Shown one piece after another: positions 15,458 through 23,972 of a stretch of 63,227 bases of DNA. A program made the translations under genes and the position numbers. Origin of the DNA: UBA1723 sp045641625 (GTDB lineage: Bacteria; Bacteroidota; Bacteroidia; Bacteroidales; Paludibacteraceae); NCBI GenBank assembly GCA_045641625.1, contig JAZUHH010000044.1, positions 1 through 63,227 on the forward strand. The letters run 5' to 3'. The notes beneath the pieces were generated by a model. It ran no database searches. It had not been told where the DNA came from and worked only from the letters and a program-made list of their open reading frames with translations. Position 1 is the stretch's first letter; the number at the start of each line of letters is the position of its first letter.

Positions 15458-16546
15458 ATGTCTGTTTCTCGTAAAAAAATAATAGCATTTTTGTTGGTTC
15501 TGCTGCCGATTTTGGTGTCGGTGGTGGCTTTTTTTGTGGTGCGCCAACCATCGTTAGATTTGCTTGACAATTCCGTTTATGATGTGTTTCCGCTTATCGA
15601 CAACGCCAGCGGAGGTGCTTCCGAGGCGACGGTGACACATGAAAACGGAAAGGTGAGACTTGACTTGAAACTAGACAAGAACATTGACTATCCTTTCGCA
15701 GGTATCGGTTTCAGCAAGAAGGGTAACCAGAAACTTGACATTGACGGATACGTGCTGAACCTTAGAATGGTCGGAAAGGAAGAGATCCGTATGTCTGTAA
15801 GAATGCAGAAGGAGATCAAGACTACCGAGTACGGAGATTTGTCGGCTATTCTGGTGAAGTCCTTTGCAGTTACTCCGGAGACACCGGACATCTCTATGAA
15901 TATCAGTGATGTGAATACTATTCCTGACTGGTGGTTCACTCAGAATCCACAGGTAAACAGGGATATAGAGATAAAGGAGTTCAACTCTATTTCATACATC
16001 TGGATATTGACGGAGTGCATTACTCCGCGTGACAAGGTGTTCACTTTCATGTTTGAGTCTGCGTCTCTTGACTACGACTACATGAGCTTTGTCTATGGCC
16101 TGCTCTGGTTCTTTGCAGCCTACATTTTTGTATGTGCTGTGGGTTTGTTCGTATGGAAGAAGCGCATAACAAAGACGGAGAAGGAGTATGTCTATATGCG
16201 TGTGGAAAAGACTGATATCGTGAATGCCAGCGAAGAGTTGACGCAGAGGCTGCTTGACTATATCGGCCATAACTATCATAATCCAGACATCAAATTGGGT
16301 GATGTAGCAACTAATCTGGGAATAACAGAGGACAAGGCTCTGGATTTGTTGAAGGGTACTGTTGACATGACTTTCCGCTCGTACCTGAACGGATTGAGAA
16401 TAGAGGAGGCCAAGCGTCTGCTCCAAGACTCCGAGTATCAGATTTCCGAAATTGCGTTCAAGGTTGGATATAACAATGTCCAGCATTTCAACCGTGTGTT
16501 CAAGGAGATTACAGGAGATACCCCTAGAGGATTCAGAGAGAAGTAA
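15458..16546 (+). CDS. Membrane-anchored AraC-family one-component regulator
   Basis: 362 residues. TM1 is at about residues 8-28, a periplasmic domain at about 29-209, TM2 at about 210-233, and then basic residues KKR. A cytoplasmic AraC/XylS-type double helix-turn-helix covers about 262-361, with the signature ISEIAFKVGYNNVQHFNRVFKE and DTPRGFR. This is the layout of a one-component transmembrane transcription factor: ligand sensed outside, DNA bound inside. The periplasmic part is beta-rich (DIDGYVLNLRMVG, EEIRMSVRMQK, then a DWWF stretch) and resembles the jelly-roll pattern of carbohydrate-binding or CIA30-like modules; that resemblance is by eye only. There is no kinase or receiver domain, unlike hybrid two-component sensors with the same DNA-binding domain. 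Its neighbour upstream is the GH5 enzyme; downstream are two transporters, the first only 9 bp away. Confidence 0.85.
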   Translation: MSVSRKKIIAFLLVLLPILVSVVAFFVVRQPSLDLLDNSVYDVFPLIDNASGGASEATVTHENGKVRLDLKLDKNIDYPFAGIGFSKKGNQKLDIDGYVLNLRMVGKEEIRMSVRMQKEIKTTEYGDLSAILVKSFAVTPETPDISMNISDVNTIPDWWFTQNPQVNRDIEIKEFNSISYIWILTECITPRDKVFTFMFESASLDYDYMSFVYGLLWFFAAYIFVCAVGLFVWKKRITKTEKEYVYMRVEKTDIVNASEELTQRLLDYIGHNYHNPDIKLGDVATNLGITEDKALDLLKGTVDMTFRSYLNGLRIEEAKRLLQDSEYQISEIAFKVGYNNVQHFNRVFKEITGDTPRGFREK

Positions 16547-16555
16547 AGCACGGAA

Positions 16556-17491
16556 GTGGAGAAAGAATCGAAATACAAGTTGATCGGACATAGTGCAGTA
16601 TTGGTTACTACGCTGTTCAGTTCGATAAATGTTCCAGTTTCAAAATACCTTACAAGTAGCGGTGTAGTGTCCGGAGAGGCTGTCACTTTGTGGCGGGCTT
16701 CGGTTGCGTGTGTCTGCTTCTGGCTTATCAGCATGTTCGTTCCCAATAGCAGGAATGAAAAGGTTGCTCCCAAGGATATGCTGGTGCTTTTGGGTGGCGC
16801 GGCATTCGGAATGAGCTTTAACCTTTTGGCTTTCCTTGTTGGTTTCAAGGAGGTGTCAACCATTGATGCCAGTATAATAGGCTCGATGATTCCCTTGTTC
16901 ACTATGGTTTTGGCCGCAGTGTTCCTTTCCGAGCCGATATCTGTAAGAAAAGTTCTTGGCGTGGCTTTGGGACTTGCCGGCGGTATGCTGATAATCTTTT
17001 CGGGTGTGCGCGGCCAGTTGGGAGGGTCTTCGTTGTGGGGTATTGCCCTGCATACTTTTGCCGCTTTCAGCTATGGTACATATCTTATTGTAAACAGAAG
17101 CATAGCAAGCCGTTACCATCCGCTGACAATCTCAAGGTGGATGTTCCTGTTTGCCACTCTGCTGCTGCTTCCGTTTGTTGGCAGGGACTTGTTTTGTTCT
17201 CCGTTACTGACCGGGGACTATGCGGGGGATGTGAATACTCTTGATATATGGTTGGGAATGCTATATGTAGCGCTGGGCAATTCGGTCATAGGTTACATGC
17301 TTGTGCCCGTTTCTCTGAGGTACATCAGACCTACCACTGCCAGCATGTATAATTACCTGCAGCCGCTTATAGCATCGTTGATCGCCATACTCTGGGGGCA
17401 GGATGTGCTTACAGTCCACAAGCCTATTTCCGGCATTTTGATATTCATAGGTGTGTATTTGGTAACTACTAGCAAAAAGAAAGTTAATTAA
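16556..17491 (+). CDS. EamA/DMT-superfamily transporter
   Basis: 311 residues with ten predicted hydrophobic helices in two EamA repeats (about residues 10-145 and 160-305), the layout of drug/metabolite exporters of the inner membrane. The start is a GTG at 16556, 9 bp after the regulator stop; no ATG near it would keep the first helix. The repeat signature near the second domain (SLRYIRPTTASMYNYLQPLIASL) is typical of the RhaT/YdcZ/YicL-like branch. Substrate unknown. Probably co-transcribed with the AraC-type gene, so the regulator might control or respond to the exported compound. Confidence 0.85.
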   Translation: MEKESKYKLIGHSAVLVTTLFSSINVPVSKYLTSSGVVSGEAVTLWRASVACVCFWLISMFVPNSRNEKVAPKDMLVLLGGAAFGMSFNLLAFLVGFKEVSTIDASIIGSMIPLFTMVLAAVFLSEPISVRKVLGVALGLAGGMLIIFSGVRGQLGGSSLWGIALHTFAAFSYGTYLIVNRSIASRYHPLTISRWMFLFATLLLLPFVGRDLFCSPLLTGDYAGDVNTLDIWLGMLYVALGNSVIGYMLVPVSLRYIRPTTASMYNYLQPLIASLIAILWGQDVLTVHKPISGILIFIGVYLVTTSKKKVN

Positions 17492-17554
17492 CCTTTTTTA
17501 ACTATTTATTGATATTATTTGCCGATAAATCGAGGCAAACTAGAAAAAAAATCG

Positions 17555-17562
17555 TAATTTCG
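17555..17562 (+). promoter_or_regulatory. Weak -7 element upstream of the LysE-family gene
   Basis: TAATTTCG, one mismatch from TAnnTTTG, 24 bp before the ATG at 17587. Confidence 0.4.
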
Positions 17563-17586
17563 CACCCCGTTACGAGGTAGTACGTT

Positions 17587-18210
17587 ATGGTTTACATGCT
17601 TATCAAATCATTTTTTATCGGGGCTATCGTGAGTGCGCCAGTAGGACCTACAGGAATACTGTGCCTTCAACGTACCCTTACCAGAGGCAAGGCGCATGGT
17701 TTTGCCACTGGATGCGGTGCTACATTCTCGGATTTCATATATGCCATAATCGCTACACTCGGAATGTCTATCGTTATAGACTTCATTCACGAGAACGAGT
17801 TCTGGTTGAAGCTTTTCGGTTCTGTTATTGTTTTCTTTTTCGGAGTAAAAATTTTCAGGGACGATCCTGTAAAGCAGTTGCAGCAGACTGACCATAACCA
17901 GAACAGCATGTTTCAGGATTTCATATACGCCTTTGGTTTGACAGTGGCCAATCCTTTGGTTGTGTTCCTGTTTATTACATTGTTTGCCAACTTTTCCTTG
18001 ATGACTGAAACTCAGCATTTGTGGGAGCGTGCAGTCTGTTTGCTTGCCATGATGGGCGGAGCATTCATCTGGTGGTGTGCAATTGTGTTTGGAGCAAATA
18101 CTTTTCGTTCAAGAATAAATATCAGAGGACTAAAGATTGTAAACCAGTCAGCCGGAACTGTATTCATGGTTTTGGCTTTTATTTCTTTTTTTGCCACTCT
18201 GTTTTTCTAA
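17587..18210 (+). CDS. LysE family exporter
   Basis: 207 residues with about six hydrophobic segments. The N-terminal block (SAPVGPTGILCLQRTLTRG) is the conserved LysE/RhtB glycine-proline motif, and ATGCGATFSDFIYA follows as expected. Family members export amino acids such as lysine, threonine or homoserine. The substrate cannot be read from the sequence. It has its own weak promoter candidate and is followed by a 69 bp gap to a lipoprotein gene. Length is normal for the family. Confidence 0.88.
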   Translation: MVYMLIKSFFIGAIVSAPVGPTGILCLQRTLTRGKAHGFATGCGATFSDFIYAIIATLGMSIVIDFIHENEFWLKLFGSVIVFFFGVKIFRDDPVKQLQQTDHNQNSMFQDFIYAFGLTVANPLVVFLFITLFANFSLMTETQHLWERAVCLLAMMGGAFIWWCAIVFGANTFRSRINIRGLKIVNQSAGTVFMVLAFISFFATLFF

Positions 18211-18279
18211 ACCGAGTGACAGTTTCTTTTGATGATTGTTTGTTTTGTTTAGAGTATATATTTTAAAGAGGAAATAATA

Positions 18280-19992
18280 ATGGATAAATGCTTACTAAAG
18301 AAAGTATTTCTTTTTACTGGACTATTGTTTGGCGCTAGCAGTTGCGTGGATGATAGCTACGATTTGGACAATATGTCGAATGACATGTATTTGAACTACG
18401 AGACTTATATGCCTCTTGCCCATTCGACAGTTACAGTGTCAGATTTGCTAAAGAAGATTGATATTGACGAGGTGGAGGAGAGAGAAGACGGTATGGTCTA
18501 TTTCGTTTATGACACTACAGCGTCTTTCTTGCTTAACCCTATAAAGCTGGAGCTTAAACAGTACAAGTACACTACAACAGTGTCCTCTGCTTTGCCAAGC
18601 TTTGATTCTTCAGTAATTCCACCGGGTATGTCCGGACCTGGCATCAAGGCTGGAGAGGTGATGAATTTCCCAGTAGATGTTCAAATCGAGATTGATGAGA
18701 AGACAGGAACAGGACGCATTGACAAAGTGCTTGTCAAGAAGGCGACATTCAAATTCCAGCTAAGTTCAAAAGGTATTCCTGACCTAAACAAAAAGGTAAG
18801 ACTTGAGGTGGATGTTCCTGGAAGTATCGTTTCCGGAGGACTTGACAATAAGTTGTTTTGGGATGCAGAGGAAGGAGAGGCTTCCTACATATTGGATGAT
18901 GCGACACTTACATTGGATTCTGATATAATACCGGTTAACTTCAAACTTATTGCTCTTGAGAACATAGAGTTGACTCCTTCTTCCGAGGACATAGAGTTGT
19001 CTTTGGTTGCTAAGAAGACAAAGATAGATTACTACACTCTTTATGGAGCATTTACTCATACTACCGCCCAGCGTGAAAAGGCAGAGTTGGCCATTGACAT
19101 TTTCCATAATGAGAATATTCAGTATAACTTGACTGTTAAGGATCCTCGTGTGAGAATGGATGTGTATTCTAATTGCGGAATTCCATTGAAGGCAGAGATC
19201 ACTTCATTGGTTTCAAAGAACGTGGAAGGCGGTACTTATAGCAGTGTGTTCGAGAACGGAGAGACAACATACAAGCACAGATTTGATTATGCAAAAGTGG
19301 AGAACACTGTAGAAAAGGCGTTCTCTGAGGTGTTTGACAAGAATAATGGAAGCATCGACAAGTTGTTCAACAATCATCCGGACTCCCTTTTCATCAATTG
19401 CTCTTATGTTATAGATGGACCTATAGAGTCTGGAATAACATACTTTTTGCAGGACACTACAACTATCCAGACTCGTGTAACTGCTGAGGTTCCTTTCTGG
19501 TTAGGTAGCGACAGCTATATAACTTCACAAGACACAATAAAGGGTATTGATATATTTGATGAGCTAGAGGATTACCAGAAGGAGGATTATTCAATAGAGG
19601 TTGCTGAAATCTTTATCGACTTCGAGAACAGGACTCCTTTGGATGCCTACGTTTCTGCTCAGTTCATAGAGGTTGACACTGTCATTGTAAATGGAGAAGA
19701 AACTGTGGAAAGAAAGGTGATAGATTCTGTAAATCTTGACCAAACAGTTAAATTGGCGCCTGCAGTTGTGGATCCTGTAACTAGCAAGGTAATTTCTCCG
19801 TCGTCTTCAAATAAGAGCATCAAGGTTTTTGGCGCTCAGGTTGAGGACTTGAAGAAGATTGACGAGATCATTCTTAATTATAAGGTGGGCATTTCTGCAG
19901 GAGAGAGCGGTGTGAAGATTTCCGGAGATTGTTCACTTTCCGCTAAGGCTTATGCTCGTGTAAAAGCAAATATTACTGTAAAGAATGATTAA
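18280..19992 (+). CDS. Large lipoprotein of unknown function
   Basis: 570 residues. The N-terminus is a lipoprotein signal (KKVFLFTGLLFGASSC then VDDSYDLD), so the protein is probably lipid-anchored in the outer membrane. The rest is beta-rich, acidic and repetitive in style, with alternating hydrophobic residues and several SLVAKK- or KVLVKKA-like strands, as in multi-domain Bacteroidetes surface lipoproteins. It sits 11 bp upstream of a DUF5723 outer-membrane barrel gene and is certainly co-transcribed with it. I do not recognise a named domain. A joint role of the pair at the cell surface is inferred only from operon structure. Confidence 0.75.
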   Translation: MDKCLLKKVFLFTGLLFGASSCVDDSYDLDNMSNDMYLNYETYMPLAHSTVTVSDLLKKIDIDEVEEREDGMVYFVYDTTASFLLNPIKLELKQYKYTTTVSSALPSFDSSVIPPGMSGPGIKAGEVMNFPVDVQIEIDEKTGTGRIDKVLVKKATFKFQLSSKGIPDLNKKVRLEVDVPGSIVSGGLDNKLFWDAEEGEASYILDDATLTLDSDIIPVNFKLIALENIELTPSSEDIELSLVAKKTKIDYYTLYGAFTHTTAQREKAELAIDIFHNENIQYNLTVKDPRVRMDVYSNCGIPLKAEITSLVSKNVEGGTYSSVFENGETTYKHRFDYAKVENTVEKAFSEVFDKNNGSIDKLFNNHPDSLFINCSYVIDGPIESGITYFLQDTTTIQTRVTAEVPFWLGSDSYITSQDTIKGIDIFDELEDYQKEDYSIEVAEIFIDFENRTPLDAYVSAQFIEVDTVIVNGEETVERKVIDSVNLDQTVKLAPAVVDPVTSKVISPSSSNKSIKVFGAQVEDLKKIDEIILNYKVGISAGESGVKISGDCSLSAKAYARVKANITVKND

Positions 19993-20003
19993 TTAACCGT
20001 AAA

Positions 20004-21482
20004 ATGACAAAGAAAATGAAATCTAAGATATTTGCTTTATTCCTTGGCTTGATAAGTACAGCGGCTGTGAGCGCACAGATGTTGCCTTCAACTGCATATT
20101 TCATGGACAAGAATCCTTTGCGACATACGATGAACCCGTCATTCAGCCCTATGGAGAAGATCACCGTATCTATTCCAGGAATGTCATTGATGAAGTTCGG
20201 TGTCGGTAACAATGCTTTGACATTCAAAGATGTCTATCAGCCAAAGATGGTCGATGGAAAGAATACTACGGTTTTGTTCCTTCATCCGGAATGGACAGAC
20301 GGCCGCCAGCAGTTCCTTGACCAGGTTAAGAGAGGATTGAACATTGGCGCTGACGTAAATGTCCAGCTGCTTTCTTTTGGAATGAGAGTCAGACCTAACT
20401 CTTTCGCCTCATTTGCAATCAATACAAGAACTGATGTTCAGACATATATGCCAAAGGCATTCTTTGAGTCAGTCCTTGATGGAGAGTTGAGGGGAGACAA
20501 TACTGTTCAGAAAATGGACTTCAGCAACTTGTTCGTAGGAGCCAATGCTTATACTGAGTTGGCTTTCGGTTACGCCTATGACTATAATGAAAAGTGGTCT
20601 TTCGGAGCCAAGCTTAAGTTCTTGATAGGTCATGCCGCTATCAAGACTGACTTCAGTGATGTAGGTCTAACAATGAGCAAGGACAGATGGGAGCTTTCCG
20701 GAGATGCTGATTTGTATGTGTCGGCACCAGGTCTCAACGTGTCTGCCAACGAGGACGGAACCATAGATGACGTAGAGTTCGAGTCTGATGGATTGTCTGC
20801 ATCTTCGGGAAAGGGATTTGCCGTAGATTTCGGTGCTACCTACAAGTTCAGCGATAATATAACATTGTCGGCTTCAGTCCTAGATTTGGGAGGTGTGAAG
20901 TACAGGAAGAATGTTCATTCCTTCAGCAAGGACGGAGACTTTGTATTCGAGGGCTTGGAGTATGACATTAACGACGACAAGGATTTTGACGAGTATTTCG
21001 ACCAGTACGGTGACATGCTTTCGGACATGTACCATGTAAACTCAAAATCTTCTTCGTTCGGTTATCGTACTGCACCAAAGATTTTGATTGGTGGAGAGTA
21101 CGGAATCTGGGAAAACAAGACTACTTTCGGTTTGTTGTCAAAGACAAGGTTCGACTATTCAAAAGTTTCCGAGGAGTTGATGTTGTCCGCTAACTTCAAG
21201 CCTTGGAGAATCTTCTCGATGTCTTTGTCTTATTCTTTGTTGGACGGACATTGGAGCAATCTTGGTGCAGGAATGAACTTGAATCTGGGAGCGTTTAACT
21301 GGTTTATGGTTCTTGATCAGGTTCCTTTGAGATATGCCAAGGGAGAGTCTCTTTCTATTCCTCTAAGGACAAGCCACATGAATTTTGCAATGGGATTCAA
21401 CATCGCTGTTCGTGACAAGGCTGACAGACGTTCCGGCAGAAAGGCAGAGACTGAAGTCACTGCTGTACAGGTTGTGGAATAG
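20004..21482 (+). CDS. DUF5723 family outer-membrane protein
   Basis: 492 residues with a Sec signal peptide (MKSKIFALFLGLISTAAVSA, cut before QMLPS). The early block NPLRHTMNPSFSPMEK and the following long series of amphipathic strands (LAFGYAYDYNEKWSFGAKLKF, in part; FSMSLSYSLLDGHWSNLG) fit a transmembrane beta-barrel of about 14-18 strands and the DUF5723 family of Bacteroidetes. The ATG at 20016 could also be used. It follows a lipoprotein gene by 11 bp and ends in its own terminator. Function unknown. Confidence 0.8.
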   Translation: MTKKMKSKIFALFLGLISTAAVSAQMLPSTAYFMDKNPLRHTMNPSFSPMEKITVSIPGMSLMKFGVGNNALTFKDVYQPKMVDGKNTTVLFLHPEWTDGRQQFLDQVKRGLNIGADVNVQLLSFGMRVRPNSFASFAINTRTDVQTYMPKAFFESVLDGELRGDNTVQKMDFSNLFVGANAYTELAFGYAYDYNEKWSFGAKLKFLIGHAAIKTDFSDVGLTMSKDRWELSGDADLYVSAPGLNVSANEDGTIDDVEFESDGLSASSGKGFAVDFGATYKFSDNITLSASVLDLGGVKYRKNVHSFSKDGDFVFEGLEYDINDDKDFDEYFDQYGDMLSDMYHVNSKSSSFGYRTAPKILIGGEYGIWENKTTFGLLSKTRFDYSKVSEELMLSANFKPWRIFSMSLSYSLLDGHWSNLGAGMNLNLGAFNWFMVLDQVPLRYAKGESLSIPLRTSHMNFAMGFNIAVRDKADRRSGRKAETEVTAVQVVE

Positions 21483-21572
21483 TATGATGGATTTCTTCGT
21501 GTTGAAGTAGTCCCGCTCTCTTGGGCGGAGCTGCTTTGGTCCCGACAATAATGTTTGTAATATAATTCTATG

Positions 21573-21606
21573 AAGAGAGGGTTTATACATAAAATCCTCT
21601 CTTTTT
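21573..21606 (+). terminator. Terminator of the lipoprotein/DUF5723 operon
   Basis: 12-bp stem AAGAGAGGGTTT / AAATCCTCTCTT (one G-U), 7-nt loop, then TTTT. Confidence 0.85.
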
Positions 21607-21641
21607 ACTTGAAAAATGCCCTAATTATATAAATAATTATG

Positions 21642-21649
21642 TACTTTTG
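21642..21649 (+). promoter_or_regulatory. -7 element of glmS
   Basis: TACTTTTG followed by CATT, 42 bp before the glmS ATG. No glmS ribozyme core is seen in the short leader. Confidence 0.6.
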
Positions 21650-21691
21650 CATTCAGTTTGTACAAAATAAAGTAATCAAGAATAATACTAT

Positions 21692-23539
21692 ATGTGCGGA
21701 ATCGTAGGTTATATCGGAGAAAGGAACGCATATCCTATTTTGATAAAAGGACTTCAGAGACTAGAATACAGAGGGTATGACAGCGCAGGTGTTGCGTTGA
21801 TAAATGACAACGGAAACCTTAATGTTTATAAGACTAAGGGAAAGGTTATTGACTTGGAGCGTTACGCTTCGGACAAGAATACAACAGGTAATATCGGTAT
21901 AGCTCACACTCGTTGGGCAACTCACGGAGAGCCTGATGACAAGAATGCTCATCCGCACTATTCGCAGAGCGAGAACCTTGCTCTTATCCACAACGGAATC
22001 ATCGAGAACTATGCTGTATTGAAGGAGCAGCTGATAGCAAACGGCTATTCATTCAGAAGTTCTACAGACACGGAGGTGTTGGTCCAGCTTATCGAGTACG
22101 TCAAGGATCTTCACAAGACTGACCTTTGCACTGCTGTTCAGCTTGCGTTGAGCCAGGTTGTCGGTGCCTATGCAATCGCAGTTCTTGAAAAAGGTCATCC
22201 GGATACTATCATTGCAGCAAGAAAGAGTAGTCCTCTAGTAATCGGAATCGGTAATGACGGCGACTATTTCCTAGCTTCGGATGCGACACCTATCATCGAA
22301 TACACTAACAAGGTTGTGTATGTTGGTGACGAGGAGATCGCTATCATCTCCAAGGGCAAGAATCTAAAGATCAAGACAATCGCCAACATAGAGAAGACTC
22401 CGGAAATCATGGAGCTAGAGATGAGCTTGTCTGAGTTGGAGAAGGGTAGTTTCCCTCACTTCATGCTAAAGGAAATCTTCGAGCAGACAAAGACGATAAA
22501 GGATTCAATGAGCGGACGTGTCAACGTAGATTTGAACAACATAGCCCTTTCCGGATTCTTTGACCATAAGGAGAAATTCCTGAATGCAAACAGAATTGTC
22601 ATTACTGCTTGTGGAACTAGCTGGCATGCCGCTTTGATTGGAAAGTATGCCATCGAGGAGTTCGCAAGAATCCCAGTTGAGGTTGAGTATTCCTCAGAGT
22701 TCAGATACAGAAATCCTGTGATTACAAGCAACGATATCGTAATTGCAATTTCTCAGTCCGGAGAGACTGCCGACACTTTGGCTGCAATAGAGCTTGCAAA
22801 GAAATCGGGAGCCTTCGTGTTTGGAATTTGTAATGTGGTAGGTAGCAGTATTGCCCGTGCTACGGATGCAGGTTGCTATACTCACGTTGGTCCGGAGATC
22901 GGAGTTGCCTCTACAAAGGCATTTACAGCTCAAGCTCTTGTCCTTATTCTTCTTGCTTTGGCTTTTGCAAAGGAGAAGAAGACAATTGCAGAGGAAAGCT
23001 ATATCAGAATAATTCGAGAGATGCAGAATCTTCCTGACAAGATTGCTGAAATCTTGAAGCAGAACGAGGAGATCGGCTACTTCTCTCGCATGTTTACCTA
23101 TGCCACTAACTTTATTTATTTGGGTCGTGGCTACAACTTCCCGATCGCTCTTGAGGGAGCTTTGAAGCTAAAGGAGATTTCCTACATTCATGCTGAGGGT
23201 TATGCTGCAGCCGAGATGAAGCACGGACCTATAGCTTTGATTAACGAGGAGATGCCTGTGGTTGTGATCGCTACCAATGCAGGAATGTTCGAGAAGGTTG
23301 TAAGCAACATTCAGGAGATCAAGGCTCGCAAGGGTAAGGTTATCGCTATCGTTACCGAGGGTGACGAGGTAGTGAAGAAGCTTGCTGATTTCGTTATCGA
23401 GATTCCTTCAACTGAGGAGTGCCTTGTGCCTATCCTTGCCTCTATTCCGCTTCAGCTTCTTGCCTATCACATTGCTGTTGTCAAGGGTTGCAACGTCGAT
23501 CAGCCACGAAATTTGGCAAAGAGCGTTACAGTAGAATAA
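21692..23539 (+). CDS. glmS: Glutamine-fructose-6-phosphate aminotransferase (isomerising)
   Basis: 615 residues. It makes glucosamine-6-phosphate from fructose-6-phosphate and glutamine, the entry to peptidoglycan and lipopolysaccharide amino sugars. The N-terminus is MCGIVGYIG with the catalytic Cys2; the glutaminase domain covers about residues 1-220. Two SIS domains follow (about 290-430 and 460-600) with TACGTSWHAA and SQSGETADT sugar-phosphate loops. The C-terminus NVDQPRNLAKSVTVE is the invariant family ending. Length is standard. Single gene with its own promoter and a small downstream hairpin. Confidence 0.98.
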   Translation: MCGIVGYIGERNAYPILIKGLQRLEYRGYDSAGVALINDNGNLNVYKTKGKVIDLERYASDKNTTGNIGIAHTRWATHGEPDDKNAHPHYSQSENLALIHNGIIENYAVLKEQLIANGYSFRSSTDTEVLVQLIEYVKDLHKTDLCTAVQLALSQVVGAYAIAVLEKGHPDTIIAARKSSPLVIGIGNDGDYFLASDATPIIEYTNKVVYVGDEEIAIISKGKNLKIKTIANIEKTPEIMELEMSLSELEKGSFPHFMLKEIFEQTKTIKDSMSGRVNVDLNNIALSGFFDHKEKFLNANRIVITACGTSWHAALIGKYAIEEFARIPVEVEYSSEFRYRNPVITSNDIVIAISQSGETADTLAAIELAKKSGAFVFGICNVVGSSIARATDAGCYTHVGPEIGVASTKAFTAQALVLILLALAFAKEKKTIAEESYIRIIREMQNLPDKIAEILKQNEEIGYFSRMFTYATNFIYLGRGYNFPIALEGALKLKEISYIHAEGYAAAEMKHGPIALINEEMPVVVIATNAGMFEKVVSNIQEIKARKGKVIAIVTEGDEVVKKLADFVIEIPSTEECLVPILASIPLQLLAYHIAVVKGCNVDQPRNLAKSVTVE

Positions 23540-23552
23540 TCAATGTAATAAA

Positions 23553-23571
23553 AGGTGCATTCGGCACCTTG
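23553..23571 (+). terminator. Hairpin after glmS
   Basis: Perfect 7-bp stem AAGGTGC / GCACCTT with a 5-nt loop; no T-run follows, so termination may be weak. Confidence 0.5.
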
Positions 23572-23805
23572 ATATATCTTAAGGCTTATGTTCGGAAAGT
23601 CAATTCATGTTTGGCTCTGAAGATAAGCCTTTGGTTTTTTCTCTACATTTGGCTCATTAATGTCATATTGCCCAATACAGTTGTTCCATCGTTTCCCGAT
23701 TAAGTATCCCAATTATTTACAACTTGCATTTTTCTTATGCTTTGCATATATGTACTAACTCAGTTTGTTGGAGTTATGTCAAAGCGCCTGTGATTAAAAA
23801 CACAT

Positions 23806-23839
23806 AGGAGAGCCCATAATGTAGAGCTGTCCTTTTTTT
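23806..23839 (+). terminator. Orphan terminator-like hairpin
   Basis: Stem AGGAGAGC / GCTGTCCT with one internal mismatch (23806-23813, 23825-23832), then seven Ts. It lies far from any upstream stop codon. Confidence 0.45.
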
Positions 23840-23922
23840 GTCGTCAAAGAATTCGGAGATTCATTTGTATCGGGGATATTAACATTTGTTAACATTATAC
23901 GTTGATTTTGTTTGTGTTATGC

Positions 23923-23953
23923 TTTGTTTGGTGTTGACTTTTGTGTACCTTTG
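23923..23953 (+). promoter_or_regulatory. Promoter of the lipoprotein gene at 23973
   Basis: -33 TTTG (23923-23926) and -7 TACCTTTG (23946-23953) with exactly 19 bp between. This supports starting the protein at 23973 rather than at upstream in-frame codons. Confidence 0.75.
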
Positions 23954-23972
23954 CGTCATCATCATAAAGAAA

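Larger units (their letters stand above)
23540..23972. other. Intergenic region glmS / lipoprotein gene
   Basis: 433 bp without a supported CDS. It contains a glmS terminator-like hairpin (23553-23571), a hairpin plus T-run at 23806-23839 that ends no annotated gene, and the lipoprotein promoter (23923-23953). Confidence 0.65.

Noticed and set aside
15992..16591. Open frame of 199 codons on the minus strand
   Set aside because: Antisense to the AraC-type regulator whose signature is clear.
21622..21691. glmS ribozyme or GlcN6P riboswitch
   Set aside because: The leader after the -7 element is only about 35 nt, too short for the ribozyme fold.
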